Program-made: the position numbers and the translations under genes
The notes under the pieces: generated by a model
What the model was told of the DNA's origin: nothing
The model's input: the letters and a program-made list of their open reading frames with translations, nothing else
Database searches by the model: none
DNA from: Pterobdella sp. o SKG-2022
Lineage: Eukaryota; Annelida; Clitellata; Hirudinida; Piscicolidae
Assembly (NCBI GenBank): GCA_964035795.1
Contig: CAXIVU010000298.1
Location: 109,310-173,309, forward strand
Length of the DNA: 64,000 bases
Direction of reading: 5' to 3'
Part shown: positions 1 to 14,600 of the stretch, piece by piece
How the letters are laid out: each line of letters begins with the position of its first letter
Numbering within the stretch: position 1 is the stretch's first letter

Positions 1-2686
1 GCCAACTACAATAACTGTAACAACAACTTCATTGGCTACAGCTACAACAGTTTCGACAACGATTGCAACATCAACGCAAACAACAACTGTTATTATGACA
101 ACAACGACAGAAATGTTGTCTAAATCTACGCCAACAGTTACTACTGTAGAAACAACAACGCCAACTACAATAACTGTAACAACAACTTCATTGGCTACAG
201 CTACAACAGTTTCGACAACGATTGCAACATCAACGCAAACAACAACTGTTATTATGACAACAACGACAGAAATGTTGTCTAAATCTACGCCAACAGTTAC
301 TACTGTAGAAACAACAACGCCAACTACAATAACTGTAACAACAACTTCATTGGCTACAGCTACAACAGTTTCGACAACGATTGCAACATCAACGCAAACA
401 ACAACTGTTATTATGACAACAACGACAGAAATGTTGTCTAAATCTACGCCAACAGTTACTACTGTAGAAACAACAACGCCAACTACAATAACTGTAACAA
501 CAACTTCATTGGCTACAGCTACAACAGTTTCGACAACGATTGCAACATCAACGCAAACAACAACTGTTATTATGACAACAACGACAGAAATGTTGTCTAA
601 ATCTACGCCAACAGTTACTACTGTAGAAACAACAACGCCAACTACAATAACTGTAACAACAACTTCATTGGCTACAGCTACAACAGTTTCGACAACGATT
701 GCAACATCAACGCAAACAACAACTGTTATTATGACAACAACGACAGAAATGTTGTCTAAATCTACGCCAACAGTTACTACTGTAGAAACAACAACGCCAA
801 CTACAATAACTGTAACAACAACTTCATTGGCTACAGCTACAACAGTTTCGACAACGATTGCAACATCAACGCAAACAACAACTGTTATTATGACAACAAC
901 GACAGAAATGTTGTCTAAATCTACGCCAACAGTTACTACTGTAGAAACAACAACGCCAACTACAATAACTGTAACAACAACTTCATTGGCTACAGCTACA
1001 ACAGTTTCGACAACGATTGCAACATCAACGCAAACAACAACTGTTATTATGACAACAACGACAGAAATGTTGTCTAAATCTACGCCAACAGTTACTACTG
1101 TAGAAACAACAACGCCAACTACAATAACTGTAACAACAACTTCATTGGCTACAGCTACAACAGTTTCGACAACGATTGCAACATCAACGCAAACAACAAC
1201 TGTTATTATGACAACAACGACAGAAATGTTGTCTAAATCTACGCCAACAGTTACTACTGTAGAAACAACAACGCCAACTACAATAACTGTAACAACAACT
1301 TCATTGGCTACAGCTACAACAGTTTCGACAACGATTGCAACATCAACGCAAACAACAACTGTTATTATGACAACAACGACAGAAATGTTGTCTAAATCTA
1401 CGCCAACAGTTACTACTGTAGAAACAACAACGCCAACTACAATAACTGTAACAACAACTTCATTGGCTACAGCTACAACAGTTTCGACAACGATTGCAAC
1501 ATCAACGCAAACAACAACTGTTATTATGACAACAACGACAGAAATGTTGTCTAAATCTACGCCAACAGTTACTACTGTAGAAACAACAACGCCAACTACA
1601 ATAACTGTAACAACAACTTCATTGGCTACAGCTACAACAGTTTCGACAACGATTGCAACATCAACGCAAACAACAACTGTTATTATGACAACAACGACAG
1701 AAATGTTGTCTAAATCTACGCCAACAGTTACTACTGTAGAAACAACAACGCCAACTACAATAACTGTAACAACAACTTCATTGGCTACAGCTACAACAGT
1801 TTCGACAACGATTGCAACATCAACGCAAACAACAACTGTTATTATGACAACAACGACAGAAATGTTGTCTAAATCTACGCCAACAGTTACTACTGTAGAA
1901 ACAACAACGCCAACTACAATAACTGTAACAACAACTTCATTGGCTACAGCTACAACAGTTTCGACAACGATTGCAACATCAACGCAAACAACAACTGTTA
2001 TTATGACAACAACGACAGAAATGTTGTCTAAATCTACGCCAACAGTTACTACTGTAGAAACAACAACGCCAACTACAATAACTGTAACAACAACTTCATT
2101 GGCTACAGCTACAACAGTTTCGACAACGATTGCAACATCAACGCAAACAACAACTGTTATTATGACAACAACGACAGAAATGTTGTCTAAATCTACGCCA
2201 ACAGTTACTACTGTAGAAACAACAACGCCAACTACAATAACTGTAACAACAACTTCATTGGCTACAGCTACAACAGTTTCGACAACGATTGCAACATCAA
2301 CGCAAACAACAACTGTTATTATGACAACAACGACAGAAATGTTGTCTAAATCTACGCCAACAGTTACTACTGTAGAAACAACAACGCCAACTACAATAAC
2401 TGTAACAACAACTTCATTGGCTACAGCTACAACAGTTTCGACAACGATTGCAACATCAACGCAAACAACAACTGTTATTATGACAACAACGACAGAAATG
2501 TTGTCTAAATCTACGCCAACAGTTACTACTGTAGAAACAACAACGCCAACTACAATAACTGTAACAACAACTTCATTGGCTACAGCTACAACAGTTTCGA
2601 CAACGATTGCAACATCAACGCAAACAACAACTGTTATTATGACAACAACGACAGAAATGTTGTCTAAATCTACGCCAACAGTTACT
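1..2686. repeat. Homogeneous block: about 17 consecutive consensus units
   Basis: I saw no substitution from consensus in this stretch; the first variant is at 2,687. Such uniformity implies recent expansion or ongoing homogenisation by unequal exchange or gene conversion, or possibly a collapsed or over-extended assembly. It encodes unbroken copies of the Thr-rich 53-residue unit. Confidence 0.85.
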
Positions 2687-5600
2687 AGTGTAGAAACAAT
2701 AACGCCAACTACAATAACTGTAACAACAACTTCATTGGCTACAGCTACAACAGTTTCGACAACGATTGCAACATCAACGCAAACAACAACTGTTATTATG
2801 ACAACAACGACAGAAATGTTGTCTAAATCTACGCCAACAGTTACTACTGTAGAAACAACAACGCCAACTACAATAACTGTAACAACAACTTCATTGGCTA
2901 CAGCTACAACAGTTTCGACAACGATTGCAACATCAACGCAAACAACAACTGTTATAATGACAACAACGACAGAAATGTTGTCTAAATCTACGCCAACAGT
3001 TACTACTGTAGAAACAACAACGCCAACTACAATAACTGTAACAACAACTTCATTGGCTACAGCTACAACAGTTTCGACAACGATTGCAACATCAACGCAA
3101 ACAACAACTGTTATTATGACAACAACGACAGAAATGTTGTCTAAATCTACGCCAACAGTTACTACTGTAGAAACAACAACGCCAACTACAATAACTGTAA
3201 CAACAACTTCATTGGCTACAGCTACAACAGTTTCGACAACGATTGCAACATCAACGCAAACAACAACTGTTATTATGACAACAACGACAGAAATGTTGTC
3301 TAAATCTACGCCAACAGTTACTACTGTAGAAACAACAACGCCAACTACAATAACTGTAACAACAACTTCATTGGCTACAGCTACAACAGTTTCGACAACG
3401 ATTGCAACATCAACGCAAACAACAACTGTTATTATGACAACAACGACAGAAATGTTGTCTAAATCTACGCCAACAGTTACTACTGTAGAAACAACAACGC
3501 CAACTACAATAACTGTAACAACAACTTCATTGGCTACAGCTACAACAGTTTCGACAACGATTGCAACATCAACGCAAACAACAACTGTTATTATGACAAC
3601 AACGACAGAAATGTTGTCTAAATCTACGCCAACAGTTACTAGTGTAGAAACAATAACGCCAACTACAATAACTGTAACAACAACTTCATTGGCTACAGCT
3701 ACAACAGTTTCGACAACGATTGCAACATCAACGCAAACAACAACTGTTATTATGACAACAACGACAGAAATGTTGTCTAAATCTACGCCAACAGTTACTA
3801 GTGTAGAAACAATAACGCCAACTACAATAACTGTAACAACAACTTCATTGGCTACAGCTACAACAGTTTCGACAACGATTGCAACATCAACGCAAACAAC
3901 AACTGTTATTATGACAACAACGACAGAAATGTTGTCTAAATCTACGCCAACAGTTACTAGTGTAGAAACAATAACGCCAACTACAATAACTGTAACAACA
4001 ACTTCATTGGCTACAGCTACAACAGTTTCGACAACGATTGCAACATCAACGCAAACAACAACTGTTATTATGACAACAACGACAGAAATGTTGTCTAAAT
4101 CTACGCCAACAGTTACTACTGTAGAAACAACAACGCCAACTACAATAACTGTAACAACAACTTCATTGGCTACAGCTACAACAGTTTCGACAACGATTGC
4201 AACATCAACGCAAACAACAACTGTTATTATGACAACAACGACAGAAATGTTGTCTAAATCTACGCCAACAGTTACTACTGTAGAAACAACAACGCCAACT
4301 ACAATAACTGTAACAACAACTTCATTGGCTACAGCTACAACAGTTTCGACAACGATTGCAACATCAACGCAAACAACAACTGTTATTATGACAACAACGA
4401 CAGAAATGTTGTCTAAATCTACGCCAACAGTTACTACTGTAGAAACAACAACGCCAACTACAATAACTGTAACAACAACTTCATTGGCTACAGCTACAAC
4501 AGTTTCGACAACGATTGCAACATCAACGCAAACAACAACTGTTATTATGACAACAACGACAGAAATGTTGTCTAAATCTACGCCAACAGTTACTACTGTA
4601 GAAACAACAACGCCAACTACAATTTCTGTAACAACAACTTCATTGGCTACAGCTACAACAGTTTCGACAACGATTGCAACATCAACGCAAACAACAACTG
4701 TTATTATGACAACAACGATAGAAATGTTGTCTAAATCTACGCCAACAGTTACTACTGTAGAAACAACAACGCCAACTACAATAACTGTAACAACAACTTC
4801 ATTGGCTACAGCTACAACAGTTTCGACAACGATTGCAACATCAACGCAAACAACAACTGTTATTATGACAACAACGACAGAAATGTTGTCTAAATCTACG
4901 CCAACAGTTACTACTGTAGAAACAACAACGCCAACTACAATAACTGTAACAACAACTTCATTGGCTACAGCTACAACAGTTTCGACAACGATTGCAACAT
5001 CAACGCAAACAACAACTGTTATTATGACAACAACGACAGAAATGTTGTCTAAATCTACGCCAACAGTTACTACTGTAGAAACAACAACGCCAACTACAAT
5101 AACTGTAACAACAACTTCATTGGCTACAGCTACAACAGTTTCGACAACGATTGCAACATCAACGCAAACAACAACTGTTATTATGACAACAACGACAGAA
5201 ATGTTGTCTAAATCTACGCCAACAGTTACTACTGTAGAAACAACAACGCCAACTACAATAACTGTAACAACAACTTCATTGGCTACAGCTACAACAGTTT
5301 CGACAACGATTGCAACATCAACGCAAACAACAACTGTTATTATGACAACAACGATAGAAATGTTGTCTAAATCTACGCCAACAGTTACTACTGTAGAAAC
5401 AACAACGCCAACTACAATAACTGTAACAACAACTTCATTGGCTACAGCTACAACAGTTTCGACAACGATTGCAACATCAACGCAAACAACAACTGTTATT
5501 ATGACAACAACGACAGAAATGTTGTCTAAATCTACGCCAACAGTTACTACTGTAGAAACAACAACGCCAACTACAATAACTGTAACAACAACTTCATTGG

Positions 5601-8600
5601 CTACAGCTACAACAGTTTCGACAACGATTGCAACATCAACGCAAACAACAACTGTTATTATGACAACAACGACAGAAATGTTGTCTAAATCTACGCCAAC
5701 AGTTACTACTGTAGAAACAACAACGCCAACTACAATAACTGTAACAACAACTTCATTGGCTACAGCTACAACAGTTTCGACAACGATTGCAACATCAACG
5801 CAAACAACAACTGTTATTATGACAACAACGACAGAAATGTTGTCTAAATCTACGCCAACAGTTACTACTGTAGAAACAACAACGCCAACTACAATAACTG
5901 TAACAACAACTTCATTGGCTACAGCTACAACAGTTTCGACAACGATTGCAACATCAACGCAAACAACAACTGTTATTATGACAACAACGACAGAAATGTT
6001 GTCTAAATCTACGCCAACAGTTACTACTGTAGAAACAACAACGCCAACTACAATAACTGTAACAACAACTTCATTGGCTATAGCTACAACAGTTTCGACA
6101 ACGATTGCAACATCAACGCAAACAACAACTGTTATTATGACAACAAAGACAGAAATGTTGTCTAAATCTACGCCAACAGTTACTACTGTAGCAACAACAA
6201 CGCCAACTACAATAACTGTAACAACAACTTCATTGGCTACAGCTACAACAGTTTCGACAACGATTGCAACATTAACGCAAACAACAACTGTTATTATGAC
6301 AACAACGACAGAAATGTTGTCTAAATCTACGCCAACAGTTACTACTGTAGAAACAACAACGCCAACTACAATAACTGTAACAACAACTTCATTGGCTACA
6401 GCTACAACAGTTTCGACAACGATTGCAACATCAACGCAAACAACAACTGTTATTATGACAACGACAGAAATGTTGTCTAAATCTACGCCAACAGTTACTA
6501 CTGTAGAAACAACAACGCCAACTACAATAACTGTAACAACAACTTCATTGGCTACAGCTACAACAGTTTCGACAACGATTGCAACATCAACGCAAACAAC
6601 AACTGTTATTATGACAACAACGACAGAAATGTTGTCTAAATCTACGCCAACAGTTACTACTGTAGAAACAACAACGCCAACTACAATAACTGTAACAACA
6701 ACTTCATTGGCTATAGCTACAACAGTTTCGACAACGATTGCAACATCAACGCAAACAACAACTGTTATTATGACAACAACGACAGAAATGTTGTCTAAAT
6801 CTACGCCAACAGTTACTACTGTAGAAACAACAACGCCAACTACAATAACTGTAACAACAACTTCATTGGCTACAGCTACAACAGTTTCGACAACGATTGC
6901 AACATCAACGCAAACAACAACTGTTATTATGACAACAACGACAGAAATGTTGTCTAAATCTACGCCAACAGTTACTACTGTAGCAACAACAACGCCAACT
7001 ACAATAACTGTAACAACAACTTCATTGGCTACAGCTACAACAGTTTCGACAACGATTGCAACATCAACGCAAACAACAACTCTTATTATGACAACAACGA
7101 CAGAAATGTTGTCTAAATCTACGCCAACAGTTACTACTGTAGAAACAACAACGCCAACTACAATAACTGTAACAACAACTTCATTGGCTATAGCTACAAC
7201 AGTTTCGACAACGATTGCAACATCAACGCAAACAACAACTGTTATTATGACAACAAAGACAGAAATGTTGTCTAAATCTACGCCAACAGTTACTACTGTA
7301 GAAACAACAACGCCAACTACAATAACTGTAACAACAACTTCATTGGCTACAGCTACAACAGTTTCGACAACGATTGCAACATCAACGCAAACAACAACTG
7401 TTATTAGGACAACAACGACAGAAATGTTGTCTAAATCTACGCCAACAGTTACTACTGTAGAAACAACAACGCCAACTACAATAACTGTAACAACAACTTC
7501 ATTGGCTACAGCTACAACAGTTTCGACAACGATTGCAACATCAACGCAAACAACAACTGTTATTAGGACAACAACGACAGAAATGTTGTCTAAATCTACG
7601 CCAACAGTTACTACTGTAGAAACAACAACGCCAACTACAATAACTGTAACAACAACTTCATTGGCTACAGCTACAACAGTTTCGACAACGATTGCAACAT
7701 CAACGCAAACAACAACTGTTATTATGACAACAACGACAGAAATGTTGTCTAAATCTACGCCAACAGTTACTACTGTAGAAACAACAACGCCAACTACAAT
7801 AACTGTAACAACAACTTCATTGGCTACAGCTACAACAGTTTCGACAACGATTGCAACATCAACGCAAACAACAACTGTTATTATGACAACAACGACAGAA
7901 ATGTTGTCTAAATCTACGCCAACAGTTACTACTGTAGAAACAACAACGCCAACTACAATAACTGTAACAACAACTTCATTGGCTATAGCTACAACAGTTT
8001 CGACAACGATTGCAACATCAACGCAAACAACAACTGTTATTATGACAACAAAGACAGAAATGTTGTCTAAATCTACGCCAACAGTTACTACTGTAGCAAC
8101 AACAACGCCAACTACAATAACTGTAACAACAACTTCATTGGCTACAGCTACAACAGTTTCGACAACGATTGCAACATCAACGCAAACAAAAACTGTTATT
8201 ATGACAACAACGACAGAAATGTTGTCTAAATCTACGCCAACAGTTACTACTGTAGAAACAACAACGCCAACTACAATAACTGTAACAACAACTTCATTGG
8301 CTACAGCTACAACAGTTTCGACAACGATTGCAACATCAACGCAAACAACAACTGTTATTATGACAACAACGACAGAAATGTTGTCTAAATCTACGCCAAC
8401 AGTTACTACTGTAGAAACAACAACGCCAACTACAATAACTGTAACAACAACTTCATTGGCTACAGCTACAACAGTTTCGACAACGATTGCAACATCAACG
8501 CAAACAACAACTGTTATTATGACAACAACGACAGAAATGTTGTCTAAATCTACGCCAACAGTTACTACTGTAGAAACAACAACGCCAACTACAATTTCTG

Positions 8601-11600
8601 TAACAACAACTTCATTGGCTACAGCTACAACAGTTTCGACAACGATTGCAACATCAACGCAAACAACAACTGTTATTATGACAACAACGACAGAAATGTT
8701 GTCTAAATCTACGCCAACAGTTACTACTGTAGAAACAACAACGCCAACTACAATAACTGTAACAACAACTTCATTGGCTACAGCTACAACAGTTTCGACA
8801 ACGATTGCAACATCAACGCAAACAACAACTGTTATTATGACAACAACGACAGAAATGTTGTCTAAATCTACGCCAACAGTTACTACTGTAGAAACAACAA
8901 CGCCAACTACAATAACTGTAACAACAACTTCATTGGCTACAGCTACAACAGTTTCGACAACGATTGCAACATCAACGCAAACAACAACTGTTATTATGAC
9001 AACAACGACAGAAATGTTGTCTAAATCTACGCCAACAGTTACTACTGTAGAAACAACAACGCCAACTACAATTTCTGTATCAACAACTTCATTGGCTACA
9101 GCTACAACAGTTTCGACAACGATTGCAACATCAACGCAAACAACAACTGTTATTATGACAACAACGATAGAAATGTTGTCTAAATCTACGCCAACAGTTA
9201 CTACTGTAGAAACAACAACGCCAACTACAATAACTGTAACAACAACTTCATTGGCTACAGCTACAACAGTTTCGACAACGATTGCAACATCAACGCAAAC
9301 AACAACTGTTATTATGACAACAACGACAGAAATGTTGTCTAAATCTACGCCAACAGTTACTACTGTAGAAACAACAACGCCAACTACAATAACTGTAACA
9401 ACAACTTCATTGGCTACAGCTACAACAGTTTCGACAACGATTGCAACATCAACGCAAACAACAACTGTTATTATGACAACAACGACAGAAATGTTGTCTA
9501 AATCTACGCCAACAGTTACTACTGTAGAAACAACAACGCCAACTACAATAACTGTAACAACAACTTCATTGGCTATAGCTACAACAGTTTCGACAACGAT
9601 TGCAACATCAACGCAAACAACAACTGTTATTATGACAACAAAGACAGAAATGTTGTCTAAATCTACGCCAACAGTTACTACTGTAGCAACAACAACGCCA
9701 ACTACAATAACTGTAACAACAACTTCATTGGCTACAGCTACAACAGTTTCGACAACGATTGCAACATCAACGCAAACAAAAACTGTTATTATGACAACAA
9801 CGACAGAAATGTTGTCTAAATCTACGCCAACAGTTACTACTGTAGAAACAACAACGCCAACTACAATAACTGTAACAACAACTTCATTGGCTACAGCTAC
9901 AACAGTTTCGACAACGATTGCAACATCAACGCAAACAACAACTGTTATTATGACAACAACGACAGAAATGTTGTCTAAATCTACGCCAACAGTTACTACT
10001 GTAGAAACAACAACGCCAACTACAATAACTGTAACAACAACTTCATTGGCTACAGCTACAACAGTTTCGACAACGATTGCAACATCAACGCAAACAACAA
10101 CTGTTATTATGACAACAACGACAGAAATGTTGTCTAAATCTACGCCAACAGTTACTACTGTAGAAACAACAACGCCAACTACAATTTCTGTAACAACAAC
10201 TTCATTGGCTACAGCTACAACAGTTTCGACAACGATTGCAACATCAACGCAAACAACAACTGTTATTATGACAACAACGACAGAAATGTTGTCTAAATCT
10301 ACGCCAACAGTTACTACTGTAGAAACAACAACGCCAACTACAATAACTGTAACAACAACTTCATTGGCTACAGCTACAACAGTTTCGACAACGATTGCAA
10401 CATCAACGCAAACAACAACTGTTATTATGACAACAACGACAGAAATGTTGTCTAAATCTACGCCAACAGTTACTACTGTAGAAACAACAACGCCAACTAC
10501 AATAACTGTAACAACAACTTCATTGGCTACAGCTACAACAGTTTCGACAACGATTGCAACATCAACGCAAACAACAACTGTTATTAGGACAACAACGACA
10601 GAAATGTTGTCTAAATCTACGCCAACAGTTACTACTGTAGAAACAACAACGCCAACTACAATAACTGTAACAACAACTTCATTGGCTACAGCTACAACAG
10701 TTTCGACAACGATTGCAACATCAACGCAAACAACAACTGTTATTATGACAACAACGACAGAAATTTTGTCTAAATCTACGCCAACAGTTACTACTGTAGA
10801 AACAACAACGCCAACTACAATAACTGTAACAACAACTTCATTGGCTACAGCTACAACAGTTTCGACAACGATTGCAACATCAACGCAAACAACAACTGTT
10901 ATTATGACAACAACGACAGAAATGTTGTCTAAATCTACGCCAACAGTTACTACTGTAGAAACAACAACGCCAACTACAATTTCTGTAACAACAACTTCAT
11001 TGGCTACAGCTACAACAGTTTCGACAACGATTGCAACATCAACGCAAACAACAACTGTTATTATGACAACAACGACAGAAATGTTGTCTAAATCTACGCC
11101 AACAGTTACTACTGTAGAAACAACAACGCCAACTACAATAACTGTAACAACAACTTCATTGGCTACAGCTACAACAGTTTCGACAACGATTGCAACATCA
11201 ACGCAAACAACAACTGTTATTATGACAACAACGACAGAAATGTTGTCTAAATCTACGCCAACAGTTACTACTGTAGAAACAACAACGCCAACTACAATTT
11301 CTGTATCAACAACTTCATTGGCTACAGCTACAACAGTTTCGACAACGATTGCAACATCAACGCAAACAACAACTGTTATTATGACAACAACGACAGAAAT
11401 GTTGTCTAAATCTACGCCAACAGTTACTACTGTAGAAACAACAACGCCAACTACAATAACTGTAACAACAACTTCATTGGCTACAGCTACAACAGTTTCG
11501 ACAACGATTGCAACATCAACGCAAACAACAACTGTTATTATGACAACAACGACAGAAATGTTGTCTAAATCTACGCCAACAGTTACTACTGTAGAAACAA

Positions 11601-14600
11601 TAACGCCAACTACAATAACTGTAAGAACAACTTCATTGGCTACAGCTACAACAGTTTCGACAACGATTGCAACATCAACGCAAACAACAACTGTTATTAT
11701 GACAACAACGACAGAAATGTTGTCTAAATCTACGCCAACAGTTACTACTGTAGAAACAACAACGCCAACTACAATTTCTGTAACAACAACTTCATTGGCT
11801 ACAGCTACAACAGTTTCGACAACGATTGCAACATCAACGCAAACAAAAACTGTTATTATGACAACAACGACAGAAATGTTGTCTAAATCTACGCCAACAG
11901 TTACTACTGTAGAAACAACAACGCCAACTACAATAACTGTAACAACAACTTCATTGGCTACAGCTACAACAGTTTCGACAACGATTGCAACATCAACGCA
12001 AACAACAACTGTTATTATGACAACAACGACAGAAATGTTGTCTAAATCTACGCCAACAGTTACTACTGTAGAAACAACAACGCCAACTACAATAACTGTA
12101 ACAACAACTTCATTGGCTACAGCTACAACAGTTTCGACAACGATTGCAACATCAACGCAAACAACAACTGTTATTATGACAACAACGACAGAAATGTTGT
12201 CTAAATCTACGCCAACAGTTACTACTGTAGAAACAACAACGCCAACTACAATTTCTGTAACAACAACTTCATTGGCTACAGCTACAACAGTTTCGACAAC
12301 GATTGCAACATCAACGCAAACAACAACTGTTATTATGACAACAACGACAGAAATGTTGTCTAAATCTACGCCAACAGTTACTACTGTAGAAACAACAACG
12401 CCAACTACAATAACTGTAACAACAACTTCATTGGCTACAGCTACAACAGTTTCGACAACGATTGCAACATCAACGCAAACAACAACTGTTATTATGACAA
12501 CAACGACAGAAATGTTGTCTAAATCTACGCCAACAGTTACTACTGTAGAAACAACAACGCCAACTACAATAACTGTAACAACAACTTCATTGGCTACAGC
12601 TACAACAGTTTCGACAACGATTGCAACATCAACGCAAACAACAACTGTTATTAGGACAACAACGACAGAAATGTTGTCTAAATCTACGCCAACAGTTACT
12701 ACTGTAGAAACAACAACGCCAACTACAATAACTGTAACAACAACTTCATTGGCTACAGCTACAACAGTTTCGACAACGATTGCAACATCAACGCAAACAA
12801 CAACTGTTATTATGACAACAACGACAGAAATTTTGTCTAAATCTACGCCAACAGTTACTACTGTAGAAACAACAACGCCAACTACAATAACTGTAACAAC
12901 AACTTCATTGGCTACAGCTACAACAGTTTCGACAACGATTGCAACATCAACGCAAACAACAACTGTTATTATGACAACAACGACAGAAATGTTGTCTAAA
13001 TCTACGCCAACAGTTACTACTGTAGAAACAACAACGCCAACTACAATTTCTGTAACAACAACTTCATTGGCTACAGCTACAACAGTTTCGACAACGATTG
13101 CAACATCAACGCAAACAACAACTGTTATTATGACAACAACGACAGAAATGTTGTCTAAATCTACGCCAACAGTTACTACTGTAGAAACAACAACGCCAAC
13201 TACAATAACTGTAACAACAACTTCATTGGCTACAGCTACAACAGTTTCGACAACGATTGCAACATCAACGCAAACAACAACTGTTATTATGACAACAACG
13301 ACAGAAATGTTGTCTAAATCTACGCCAACAGTTACTACTGTAGAAACAACAACGCCAACTACAATTTCTGTATCAACAACTTCATTGGCTACAGCTACAA
13401 CAGTTTCGACAACGATTGCAACATCAACGCAAACAACAACTGTTATTATGACAACAACGACAGAAATGTTGTCTAAATCTACGCCAACAGTTACTACTGT
13501 AGAAACAACAACGCCAACTACAATAACTGTAACAACAACTTCATTGGCTACAGCTACAACAGTTTCGACAACGATTGCAACATCAACGCAAACAACAACT
13601 GTTATTATGACAACAACGACAGAAATGTTGTCTAAATCTACGCCAACAGTTACTACTGTAGAAACAATAACGCCAACTACAATAACTGTAAGAACAACTT
13701 CATTGGCTACAGCTACAACAGTTTCGACAACGATTGCAACATCAACGCAAACAACAACTGTTATTATGACAACAACGACAGAAATGTTGTCTAAATCTAC
13801 GCCAACAGTTACTACTGTAGAAACAACAACGCCAACTACAATTTCTGTAACAACAACTTCATTGGCTACAGCTACAACAGTTTCGACAACGATTGCAACA
13901 TCAACGCAAACAACAACTGTTATTATGACAACAACGATAGAAATGTTGTCTAAATCTACGCCAACAGTTACTACTGTAGAAACAACAACGCCAACTACAA
14001 TAACTGTAACAACAACTTCATTGGCTACAGCTACAACAGTTTCGACAACGATTGCAACATCAACGCAAACAACAACTGTTATTATGACAACAACGATAGA
14101 AATGTTGTCTAAATCTACGCCAACAGTTACTACTGTAGAAACAACAACGCCAACTACAATAACTGTAACAACAACTACATTGGCTACAGCTACAACAGTT
14201 TCGACAACGATTGCAACATCAACGCAAACAACAACTGTTATTAGGACAACAACGACAGAATTGTTGTCTAAATCTACGCCAACAGTTACTACTGTAGAAA
14301 CAACAACGCCAACTACAATAACTGTAACAACAACTTCATTGGCTACAGCTACAACAGTTTCGACAACGATTGCAACATCAACGCAAACAACAACTGTTAT
14401 TATGACAACAACGACAGAAATTTTGTCTAAATCTACGCCAACAGTTACTACTGTAGAAACAACAACGCCAACTACAATAACTGTAACAACAACTTCATTG
14501 GCTACAGCTACAACAGTTTCGACAACGATTGCAACATCAACGCAAACAACAACTGTTATTATGACAACAACGACAGAAATTTTGTCTAAATCTACGCCAA

